In this document: one piece after another, positions 50,687 through 59,021 of the stretch
Layout: every line of letters starts with the position of its first letter
Numbering within the stretch: position 1 is the first letter of the stretch
Assembly: GCA_023807065.1 (NCBI GenBank)
Contig: JAJJLU010000335.1
Span: 1-64,000, forward strand
Direction of reading: 5' to 3'
DNA from: Isotricha intestinalis
Lineage: Eukaryota; Ciliophora; Litostomatea; Vestibuliferida; Isotrichidae
DNA: 64,000 nt
The notes under the pieces: generated by a model
What the model was told of the DNA's origin: nothing
Databases searched by the model: none
The model's input: only the letters and a program-made list of their open reading frames with translations
Program-made: the position numbers and the translations under genes

Positions 50687-51997
50687 TTATATGCTTTCTC
50701 TAAGCATGATGAAAAATGTCAAATTTGTAACTTTTAAATATTTTAAAATTTGCTTATAAGCAAAAAATGTACCAAATCCAATTAAATTCATTGTTAAAAT
50801 TAATTTAACAAATATAACCAAAAATATATTATCATGCCAAGAAATAAATATAAATCCTAAAGATGAAAGAAATAATAAAATTATTATAAACACTAATCTT
50901 AATATTGAATGTAATAAAGAAGTATGATTCCATTGAATTACTTTATTAAATGAAATTTGAGAAAAAATAGATTGATCATCATCTTCTTTTTCATCTTCTA
51001 TTTCGAAATTATATTGAGCCCAATTATTGAAATTTCTTTCAAATACTTTATGATATTCAAATTTCATTGCAGAAATTATTCCCACATTAGCAAAAAAAAT
51101 ACTAAAATTAATAAAAGCATCAAAAAAAAGAGATTGAATAAAATGTTTATTCGATATTAATGGAGAATTATTCAAAATATTTAACATTTTCATATAAGAA
51201 TCATCAATAGGAGAAATTCTTTTTAAAACAAAAAAAATAAATATATAAACAAAGCAAATTCCCAAAAAACTCAGTCCTTGAAAATATATAGGATAATCTA
51301 ATAAATATTTAATTTGTCTATAATCATTTGAATATAAATTTAAAACATAAAATATAAAAAAATAAACAGCAATTGCTAATAAGAATGAAAAAAGAATTTG
51401 AGAAAGTGAATTAGAATAATATATCCAAGCCATATACATATGAAATAAAATCATAAATATAGTTAATAATCGGATTATAAGTTTGATTATAATTTTGCTT
51501 TCTTTTAAATTTTTATTTGATTGAATAATTTTATGTAAAGTTAAATAAAAAGAAACTGAAATTAAAATATCACTTGATGGATTCCCATAACCAGATTGAT
51601 AAACAAATTCCTTTGTATTACTTAATATTTGTTCTGAAGATAATTTCCAAAATGGTCTTGGTGCTCTATATAAAATTTTTAATAAAGAAGAAATTAAATT
51701 TGTCAATTGTAAATTTAAGAATAAAATTAAAATTTTATAAATATTACCGAAGTTATAAACAATAATTAACATTAAAAAAATTATAATCTTTGTATTTGAA
51801 ATATTTTCATAAATTAAGAAAAAAATTTTATTTATTATTGAGTTTTTATTGAGACTTTTTTTAATTTGAAGAATATATTTTTCTGATAAATTATTCAAAT
51901 AATCATCAGTATAATGATGAAAACCAAAAATAATAATAATCATTATAATCAAAGAAATATAATGAGATTGTTCTCTTTTTTTCTTTTTTGTGTCCAT
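50687..51997 (-). CDS. Degenerate PAP2-family multi-pass membrane protein
   Basis: 436 residues with about nine hydrophobic spans. PAP2 motif C1 is intact: K107, then six residues, R114-P115 ('KILYRAPRPFW'). C2, normally PSGH, reads P140-S141-S142-D143 in 'SGYGNPSSD'. C3, normally SR-x5-H-x3-D, reads 'AWIYYSNSLSQ' with no His. Both catalytic His are therefore missing, and lipid phosphatase activity is unlikely. The family normally dephosphorylates lipid phosphates in membranes. A binding or transport role is possible, as in other inactive PAP2 proteins. It ends in TAA. Confidence 0.72.
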   Translation of the reverse strand: MDTKKKKREQSHYISLIIMIIIIFGFHHYTDDYLNNLSEKYILQIKKSLNKNSIINKIFFLIYENISNTKIIIFLMLIIVYNFGNIYKILILFLNLQLTNLISSLLKILYRAPRPFWKLSSEQILSNTKEFVYQSGYGNPSSDILISVSFYLTLHKIIQSNKNLKESKIIIKLIIRLLTIFMILFHMYMAWIYYSNSLSQILFSFLLAIAVYFFIFYVLNLYSNDYRQIKYLLDYPIYFQGLSFLGICFVYIFIFFVLKRISPIDDSYMKMLNILNNSPLISNKHFIQSLFFDAFINFSIFFANVGIISAMKFEYHKVFERNFNNWAQYNFEIEDEKEDDDQSIFSQISFNKVIQWNHTSLLHSILRLVFIIILLFLSSLGFIFISWHDNIFLVIFVKLILTMNLIGFGTFFAYKQILKYLKVTNLTFFIMLRESI

Positions 51998-52576
51998 TTT
52001 TAAAATTATTTTTTTTTAGAAAAAAAATAATTAATAATTCAAAAAAAAATCTAAAAGTTATTTATTAAATGATTTCTACTGAAATTTCTAAATCAATTCA
52101 ACCTTATTTTGAAACAAAGATTCAAAATTTGTATTAATTAAATAGATAATATTTTTGAAAAAAGATAAATATTTTCAAATATTATAATTATATGAAGAAT
52201 CAAATTTTTAAATAAAAAAGTAATTAAGAAAAAGATAGTTATAAAGGAGAAAAATTAATTAAAAAAATGAAAATTAATTTCTTCAGATTTTTAAAGCAAA
52301 AAAAAAAAGATAAATTTGTTTTATTTATAAAAATGGTCAAATAAATCTTTTATTTCTCTGACAACAGATATATTGTTTAAGATTTGATTATGTTGAATAC
52401 TATAATTGGAATAAATAAATATTTAAAATATAAAAGAAGTTAATATAAAAGATACTTTAGAAATAATATATTTTACATAAATAAACATATTATTTTGTCA
52501 TCAAAATTATGAAATATCAAATCAATAATTATAAATAGTTTGATAAATTTATTTAAAAAATTAAAATATTTCCAAA
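51998..52576. other. Intergenic spacer
   Basis: About 580 bases with two plus-strand open runs of 22-25 codons (52069-52137 and 52267-52344). Their length is within chance for this composition. Nothing is called. Confidence 0.5.
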
Positions 52577-53633
52577 TTAAAATTCAAATTTTTCAGTTCC
52601 AGACTGAATATGACAAGAAAATAAATTTGAATTAGCTTTAAATAACATTCCATCAATTATTTCCATTTCATCAAAAGCAAAAACCCAAGTACCATTTGTA
52701 CTACCTTTTCCATTTTCATTTCCATCTCTAATAAACCATCCTTTTTCTTCATCATAATGAATCATACAATGAACTCTTGATAACATTTTATCTTGTAAAA
52801 CAACATCATCTTTTTCTCCTCTTCCAATAATATAATCTTTTTTTATTTTATGTTTAAAAGTAATTGGTTGATATTTAATTGAACCGGAATAAGCTTTTAA
52901 CAATAAATTTTTTTCACTTGGTTCATCTTTATCTTCAATAAAAGTAAAAACCAAATAAGAATCTCCTATATTTACTAATGAATTTTCTACTAAATAATAA
53001 TCATCTGTTATTTTTATAAAAGTTCCATTTCCTACTTCTAAATCTTTTATTGTGTAATTATTATTTATTGGATTGTATGTTATTTTAAAATATATTCCTT
53101 CGTTATTTAAATTTTGTTGACCTTCTATTTTTGTATTTGATTGAAAAAGTGGATTTGGAGGAAGCAAATAATCAACTTTTAAGTTTTCTAAATTTGTTTG
53201 ATAACCAAAAAATACTTCATTTAATTTATCTTTATCCTTCCTTTTTGAACCAATTAATCCTTTTGGTGTTATTATTATTGTTTCTCCTTTTTGTATTGTT
53301 GCTGAATTTTCGATTACTAATTTTAAAATTTTTATTGACAAATTATTGTCTATAAATGAATCTAAAGGGACTCCAAATTGATTTTCTTTTTCATTTTTAA
53401 CATTTTCTGATTGAAATATTTCTACATTATTATTATTATTGTGGTTTGAATTTTTATCAGTATGGAAATAAACATCTTTATTATTTTCTTTTTTCATTTC
53501 TTTTTCTTCTATGGGTTGTTGGTTGATTTTTTTATTAAAAGGTAATTCACTATTTGTAAAACTATTTAAATTTTCTATATTACAACACTAAAAATTTAAT
53601 TAAAGAAATTAATGATACATTTACATTTCCCAT
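52577..53633 (-). CDS. Tandem-FHA protein with MGNCC acylation signal (two exons)
   Basis: Exon 1 is only 9 nt (53625-53633, M-G-N). A 37-nt intron follows, then exon 2 (52577-53587) begins C-C-N-I-E-N. The spliced protein is 339 residues and starts MGNCCNIENLNS, a textbook N-myristoylation plus double-palmitoylation signal. A Ser/Asn linker precedes a degenerate FHA-like unit (about 190-240, 'LEVGNGTFIKI') and a canonical FHA domain (about 255-325) with 'YIIGRGEKDD', 'LSRVHCMIHYD' and 'GSTNGTWVF'. FHA domains bind phosphothreonine, so it is a membrane-tethered phosphopeptide reader. Without splicing, the ATG at 53497 would lose the anchor. It ends in TAA. Confidence 0.85.
53588..53624 (-). 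other. 37-nt intron after a 9-nt first exon (FHA gene)
   Basis: On the minus strand it starts GTAAATGTAT and ends AAATTTTTAG. Removing it joins ATGGGAAAT to TGTTGTAATA, giving MGNCC. Upstream of the intron the exon-2 frame is closed, so the splice is needed to supply a start that includes the Cys pair. Confidence 0.82.
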
Positions 53634-54008
53634 ATTTCCAATTTACAATATATTTTTAAATATTAATAAATTTTATTTAATTTTATTTCTTAAATAATCT
53701 TTAATTGGAAGATTTTTAAAGGAAAAAGTATATAATTGTTGGATAAAAATCCATCCTAGAAGTAAATTAGTCAATTACTATTGAATTTCATTTGTACTAT
53801 AATTAATTCCTTATCATTAATTAATGTTATCTTAAATAAAGAATGCATAAAGTATAAATTCATATTAATATTGATATAAAATTTTAAGTTTAATTGGTAA
53901 ATATAATTAAATTTAAATATATTATTATTTTTTTAGTTGAAAAAGTAATTAAAAGTATTTAAATAACAACTAAAAAAATAAAGTAAAAAAATCAACTAGA
54001 AAAACCAC
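53634..54008. other. Divergent promoter spacer, FHA gene / cyclin
   Basis: 375 bases between divergent starts. AT-rich; no recognised element. Confidence 0.45.
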
Positions 54009-55034
54009 ATGCCAAAAAACAAAACAAAAAGGAAAAATTTTTCAGTACCAAAAGAAAAAGAATCAAATGAAACAAAAGAAGAACAAGTAAAAAATTATAT
54101 AAAAGCATTAATAAAATATATTAAAAATGAAAATATGAAAAATTTCAAAACAAAAAATAACAAAAAGAAAACATATCAACCCTCAGTTACAGATATAACA
54201 GATAATGATACAAAATTAATTCAATTTTATGGTCCTCAAATTTATGCATATTCACTTGAATTAGATGTAAATTTTTCCCATGATTTTATAAGAAAACATT
54301 CATTTAATTCAATAATGAGAATAAAAATGATAGATTGGATGATGCAAATATTTAATTCATATAATTCAGAACCAAGCTCTTTTTTTTGTGCTGTTCATTA
54401 TTTTGATAATTTTATTTCGAAAAGTAGGAAAAATATATATGATGAAGATATCCATTTGATAGGTATTTGTTGTATTTTTTTAGCTTCAAAAATGGAAGAT
54501 ATAATTCCACTTCATTTAGATCAAGTTTGTGAAAAAATTGCACATAATAAATTTAAATCAAGAGTAATTTCTTTTAAGGAAAGAGATATTTTATCTACTT
54601 TTAATTGGGATTTAGTTATTGTAACTTCATATAATTTTATTCGTACTTTTATTTATGATTTTTATATTAATAATTTGAAAAGAATTGAAAAATTAAATAT
54701 GAAATATTATACTAGTTTATTAGAATATATTTGTATTTATTTAGCGAAAATGGTCTGTCTTGATGAAAAATATTGTATTTATCCTTATTCACTTAAAGCA
54801 ATTTGTATTATTGTTGCTTCTTTTGATATTTTATGTGCCAATAGTAAAAAAATAAGTGAGGAAATTGAAAATTTTTTAAAACAATGGATTATTTTTCTAA
54901 TTAAATCAAGTTCTTATACTTTAAATATTATTAAGGAATTATATCGAAAAATTATAGAATCTTATCAAAATGTAAATTCATTTAATGAAATCGCTCCTGC
55001 TTTAAATCAAATTCATAAATTAGAATATGATTGA
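54009..55034 (+). CDS. Cyclin
   Basis: 341 residues. After a basic Lys-rich N-terminus comes a two-fold cyclin box (about 75-300). The first fold shows 'MRIKMIDWMMQIFNSY', the cyclin MRxxLxDW signature, then 'AVHYFDNFIS' and 'CIFLASKMEDI'. The second fold is less conserved ('YTSLLEYICIYLAKMVCLD'). It is expected to bind and activate a CDK, of the B-like or ciliate-divergent type. No clear destruction box is seen in the short N-terminus. It ends in TGA. Confidence 0.88.
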   Translation: MPKNKTKRKNFSVPKEKESNETKEEQVKNYIKALIKYIKNENMKNFKTKNNKKKTYQPSVTDITDNDTKLIQFYGPQIYAYSLELDVNFSHDFIRKHSFNSIMRIKMIDWMMQIFNSYNSEPSSFFCAVHYFDNFISKSRKNIYDEDIHLIGICCIFLASKMEDIIPLHLDQVCEKIAHNKFKSRVISFKERDILSTFNWDLVIVTSYNFIRTFIYDFYINNLKRIEKLNMKYYTSLLEYICIYLAKMVCLDEKYCIYPYSLKAICIIVASFDILCANSKKISEEIENFLKQWIIFLIKSSSYTLNIIKELYRKIIESYQNVNSFNEIAPALNQIHKLEYD

Positions 55035-55192
55035 TTTGAATTAAGAATATAAATCCATGTGTATATAGTTTATATTTTTAAAAAGAATTTAAAATATTTA
55101 ATTAATGAAAATATATATAAATTTTTATAAATAAATAAGAACATTTAAAAAAATAGAAATACAAATTCATTCTACTTTTTTATTTATAAAAA

Positions 55193-55906
55193 TCAATTAA
55201 ACTCTCTATTATCTTGAAAATATTTTTTAAAAATTCCATCTTCTCCAGCCCAAATTTTTTTTTTTAAAGCATAAGATTTTAAAGGACTTCTACAACAACA
55301 CATTAAAATTTTATCATAGAAAGTTGGTCTTCTATAATGAATAACTTCACTTGAATTATCTGAATTATTACTAAATGAAGGTCTTTTTATTGTTGATTTA
55401 TCTATTTCTTCTAAAATTGTATGTTTTTCTTTAGATAAATCATTTTTTTTTGATAAATTAAATTTTTCCTTTACTTTCTTTATATGAAGATTATGAATAA
55501 AGTTATCATATTTTTTTAATTTATCTTTTATATCTTTCATTTCTAATTGTCCATGTTTTTTTCTATTTAATCTTTTTATCAACATATAAAGATAATTATC
55601 TGAATTTAAATTTATTTGATTTTCATATTCAATTTGTTTTGTTGATGAAAGAATATATGGTCTAATTAAAATAACATTATTTTCAACAATATTTTTTTCA
55701 GATTCCTTTAAATTTACTTTCTTAGGATTAAAAATAAACTTTTGAATTTTTTCTTCTTCTTCATCTAAATTATAATTATGATTATTATAGTCATTAATAA
55801 AATTAATTTCTTCTTGATTAAATAGCTTTACATTTCTTTTCTTTTTTATATTTTCAATCAAATCATCAATTCCTTTTTCCCCTTCATCATTAAATTCTTT
55901 TTCCAT
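55193..55906 (-). CDS. Charged protein with Cys-triplet tail, unknown
   Basis: 237 residues, Lys/Glu/Asn-rich, starting MEKEFNDEGEKGIDDL. The C-terminal part 'KILMCCCRSPLKSYALKKKI' carries three adjacent Cys beside basic residues, which could be palmitoylated. The last 25 residues look conserved ('WAGEDGIFKKYFQDN'). No family is recognised. It lies 26 bases downstream of the RING gene on the same strand. It ends in TGA. Confidence 0.65.
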   Translation of the reverse strand: MEKEFNDEGEKGIDDLIENIKKKRNVKLFNQEEINFINDYNNHNYNLDEEEEKIQKFIFNPKKVNLKESEKNIVENNVILIRPYILSSTKQIEYENQINLNSDNYLYMLIKRLNRKKHGQLEMKDIKDKLKKYDNFIHNLHIKKVKEKFNLSKKNDLSKEKHTILEEIDKSTIKRPSFSNNSDNSSEVIHYRRPTFYDKILMCCCRSPLKSYALKKKIWAGEDGIFKKYFQDNREFN

Positions 55907-55932
55907 TTAATTAATAAAAATAAAATTATAAA

Positions 55933-57060
55933 TTAATTAAAAATTTCACTTATATATATTATTTCAGCTTTAGATCTATCATTCCTAACATGAACAAATA
56001 AATAAGGATCCCCAGATTTATTAGAATCATCAATATGAATACTTGAGCCTAAACTAACATCATTAATACTATATTTTAAATCTCCATTTTTAAAATTAAT
56101 TGTCATGAAATCTCCGGCTTTTAATTTTCTAAATTTAGTAAAGCAATTTTTCCATCCATTATTTTTAGTATAAAATTGCATTAAATCTTCTAAAATACAA
56201 TAAATATCATATTGAGGACAATTAGCATCAGTTTGTTCATTAATAATATCATTTGAAAATGATATTCCAGTTCTTATCCAATCAACACTAATAAAATATA
56301 ATTTTATTTCAAAATTTTTAGGTAAAGGATATTTAGAACAATTATATATTCCAGATGTAAATCTGGTATTATTTTGAAATAAGTAACATGTTTGTTTACA
56401 TTCTAAATTTTTTTGTTCATTTAAACATCTTAAACAAATTGATTTATTACATATACATCTTCTTAAATTTTCACTTGATCCACAATAACCACAATCTAAA
56501 ATAAAAAATGTTTTTTCTTTATTATGTTCTTCTAAATGATTTTCAAAGTCTTTTTTACATATCATACATTGACAAAAACCACATTTAAAATTTAAAAAAT
56601 TACATTCTTTCTTTAAATGTTCTTTTAACATTTTAAAATGACCTTCGAAATTACAAGGTTTATTTGGACATTTAATTTTTTGAAATTCACATTTTGATTC
56701 ATGTTCAACAATATTCCAATAATTATTTTCATAATTACATTCAGGATAATTTTTACATTTTAATTTTATAATATCTAATATTAATCTATTATTTTTTTTT
56801 ACTTTTGAAAGTTTTATATTATTACATCCTGAAGGGCAAACTGTTTTTAATTTGGAATATTGATTTATGCAATCTTCACAAAATAAGATTCCACATGTTT
56901 CACATTCTCTTGGATTATACGTTATTTCATTACAAAGAGGACATTTTACTACATCTTTTATTAATGATATATCATTTAAATTTAATATTCTATCTGAAGG
57001 AATTCCACTTTTAATTAGTGATAATTGATTATAAATTTCTGGGGTTATAACCACTGACAT
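55933..57060 (-). CDS. RING / TRAF-finger / SPRY-like E3 ligase
   Basis: 375 residues. A RING finger at about 40-79 uses C40, C43, C53, C56, C61, C64, C75 and C79. TRAF-type zinc fingers follow (about 95-170), with 'CPNKPCNFEGHFKMLKEH' and 'CKNYPECNYENNYWNIVEHE'. Another Cys cluster lies at 190-220. The C-terminal 130 residues (about 240-372) look like a SPRY/NHR beta-sandwich: 'GDFMTINFKNGDLKYSIND' and 'PYLFVHVRND'. RING plus SPRY predicts an E2-recruiting ubiquitin ligase with a substrate-binding tail. It is divergent from the next gene, 78 bases apart, and ends in TAA. Confidence 0.83.
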   Translation of the reverse strand: MSVVITPEIYNQLSLIKSGIPSDRILNLNDISLIKDVVKCPLCNEITYNPRECETCGILFCEDCINQYSKLKTVCPSGCNNIKLSKVKKNNRLILDIIKLKCKNYPECNYENNYWNIVEHESKCEFQKIKCPNKPCNFEGHFKMLKEHLKKECNFLNFKCGFCQCMICKKDFENHLEEHNKEKTFFILDCGYCGSSENLRRCICNKSICLRCLNEQKNLECKQTCYLFQNNTRFTSGIYNCSKYPLPKNFEIKLYFISVDWIRTGISFSNDIINEQTDANCPQYDIYCILEDLMQFYTKNNGWKNCFTKFRKLKAGDFMTINFKNGDLKYSINDVSLGSSIHIDDSNKSGDPYLFVHVRNDRSKAEIIYISEIFN

Positions 57061-57138
57061 TTATATATTTTATTATATTATATTTTTTTAAAATTTGTTA
57101 AATTCTTTTATTTTTTATTATTTAGTTGATTTAATAAT
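57061..57138. promoter_or_regulatory. 78-bp divergent promoter region (RING gene / 57139 gene)
   Basis: Two divergent start codons are separated by 78 A/T-rich bases, so the transcripts probably share a promoter region. No element is identified. Confidence 0.4.
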
Positions 57139-57750
57139 ATGGAAAATAAGAAAAGTTATTTGAATGAAAATGTAGAAAAATGGTTAAAGAATATTAATTC
57201 TTTGATGATTAAACAAATAGATGATTATAGTAAAGTTAGAAAATCTTTTACTTCTAAAAGAAGAATAAATTTAGATAATGATTTAGGAGATAAAAAAATG
57301 CATAAAATTTTGAAAATGATTGAAGATGATGATGATTATCAAAAATATAGAAGTTTAACTGAAAAGAAAAATAAAATTAATAAATTAAATTTTTTTTCTA
57401 AACAAGTTAATATAAATATTATACCTACAAAACCTTTAAAAACAAATTTATTAGAAAAAAGTGAATTTAGATCTAAAAAATTATTTCCATGTAAAATTGA
57501 CGAAAAACTTTTTATTAAATATAAAAATATGGTGAAAAAAACAAATAAAGAAATTATTGAATTTGAGCAGGATTTTTCTTCTTCTGATTCTTATGATTCT
57601 GATTTCCTTGATATTGACGAAACAAATTTAGAAAAGAAAATAAATAAAATAAAAAAAAATGAATTGAGTAACAAAGATTATGATATAAAAAATGATATAA
57701 GAAACATTATTATTATGTTAGATAAAATAAAATGTCAAAATGAACAATAA
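57139..57750 (+). CDS. Charged protein, unknown
   Basis: 203 residues, Lys/Asn/Asp-rich and mostly helical or disordered. It starts 'MENKKSYLNENVEKWLKNIN'. An acidic Ser cluster 'DFSSSDSYDSDFLDIDE' (about 147-163) resembles a CK2 phosphorylation site. It ends with a short helix ('IIIMLDKIKCQNEQ'). No known domain. The TAA stop is 195 bases before the convergent MORN gene's stop. Confidence 0.62.
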   Translation: MENKKSYLNENVEKWLKNINSLMIKQIDDYSKVRKSFTSKRRINLDNDLGDKKMHKILKMIEDDDDYQKYRSLTEKKNKINKLNFFSKQVNINIIPTKPLKTNLLEKSEFRSKKLFPCKIDEKLFIKYKNMVKKTNKEIIEFEQDFSSSDSYDSDFLDIDETNLEKKINKIKKNELSNKDYDIKNDIRNIIIMLDKIKCQNEQ

Positions 57751-57945
57751 TAATTTAAAAATATAAAAATAATATAATTATATATGTAAAGTATTAAATA
57801 AAATATAAAATTTAATTTTTCACTTAAAAAATTAAAAAGAAAACAATTTTTTTAATTAATTAAAAAAATAATAAAAAATAATTAACCCTATAACAATTAT
57901 AAATAATAATAATTTAAAATTCTTTAAATAAATAAAATAATTATC

Positions 57946-58944
57946 CTAAACTTTCCTTCCATAAACTTTTTTTTCAATATCAGCATAAATATTAAGTTTA
58001 TTATATCCAGAACATAAAGAAATAATCTCAGGATATTTTTCAGGATCATCTAAAGTTTCCAAAGTATTCATATGAGCTTTAATAAAATCTTTAACCTCAT
58101 TATATTTACTATAAACATTTCCAAAATAATCTTCTTCTAAAATAACATTTCTAAAAGTAATCATTTCTTCTTTAATTTTTTTAACTAATTCTTGATCTAA
58201 ATCTTTTTCCATTTTAAGTGAATTCACAGAAGCTTTTTGACCAAAAGTACAAAACATTAAATCAGTTAAATCTCCAGTTTCACTATCAAATATTGCAATA
58301 TGACCTTCTTTAAATTCATCATCTTCAATTTTTCCTTTAATTAATCTATCAGTAGAAGAATAAAACATAGCATTATTATCAGTTTTTTTCCCATTTTCAC
58401 CAAATTCACCATAATATAAATAATAATTATCTTCTTTTTTAGATAAGTAAGTTCCTCTTTTATATTTATCTTCATCAATTAAACCTATAAATGTATCAAA
58501 ATTAGTTTTTTCAAAATCTTTATTTCCTTGTTCTTCTTCTACCCATAGATAACAACCATGATTATCTTTTTTATTATTTTTCCAAAAACCATAATATACT
58601 TCTTTTTTTAAAATACCATCAACTCTATCAGGTTCCCAAAAATATATTCCATGAGTATTTCTTTTATCTCCTCTATAATATCCAAAAAATTTATCTCCAT
58701 TTGCAAAATCATTAAAACCATATCCTTCTCTTTGAAAATTATCATTTAATACTCCTACAAATGTTACATTTTCTCTATTTATTTGAGTTATATAATGATT
58801 TGAATTTTCTTCTCCTTCCCATTTTCTTAACATTATTCCATCTTTTTCATATTTTCCATCTTTTTTAATTGATTCTTCTATTTCAAAGACATTTAATTCT
58901 ATAAAATCATTTTGAGTAGGTTTCATTTCTTTTGTTTCTGACAT
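57946..58944 (-). CDS. MORN-repeat protein
   Basis: 332 residues. Degenerate MORN units (Y/F-x-G-x-x-x-x-x-x-x-G-x-G) run from about 60 to 215: 'FVGVLNDNFQREGYGFNDF', 'FFGYYRGDKRNTHGIYFW', 'YYGFWKNNKKDNHGCYLW' and 'YYGEFGENGKKTDNNAMFY'. The C-terminal 80 residues are helical ('DLDQELVKKIKEEMITFRN'). MORN proteins commonly link membranes to cytoskeleton in alveolates and occur in cilia and basal bodies. It shares a 77-base divergent promoter with SAS-6, which makes a centriole-related role plausible (inference). It ends in TAG. Confidence 0.78.
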   Translation of the reverse strand: MSETKEMKPTQNDFIELNVFEIEESIKKDGKYEKDGIMLRKWEGEENSNHYITQINRENVTFVGVLNDNFQREGYGFNDFANGDKFFGYYRGDKRNTHGIYFWEPDRVDGILKKEVYYGFWKNNKKDNHGCYLWVEEEQGNKDFEKTNFDTFIGLIDEDKYKRGTYLSKKEDNYYLYYGEFGENGKKTDNNAMFYSSTDRLIKGKIEDDEFKEGHIAIFDSETGDLTDLMFCTFGQKASVNSLKMEKDLDQELVKKIKEEMITFRNVILEEDYFGNVYSKYNEVKDFIKAHMNTLETLDDPEKYPEIISLCSGYNKLNIYADIEKKVYGRKV

Positions 58945-59021
58945 TTTCTTGAATATTTTAAATTACTTCTTTTAAATTCAATCAAAAATAATATAAAAAA
59001 TTTTTTATTTAATATTTAAAA
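58945..59021. promoter_or_regulatory. 77-bp divergent promoter, MORN protein / SAS-6
   Basis: Two divergent start codons sit 77 bases apart. The stretch is A/T-rich. Shared regulation with the centriole gene SAS-6 is an inference from spacing only. Confidence 0.42.

Noticed and set aside
52069..52344. Two plus-strand micro-ORFs of 22 and 25 codons
   Set aside because: Open runs of this length are expected repeatedly by chance in sequence this AT-rich.
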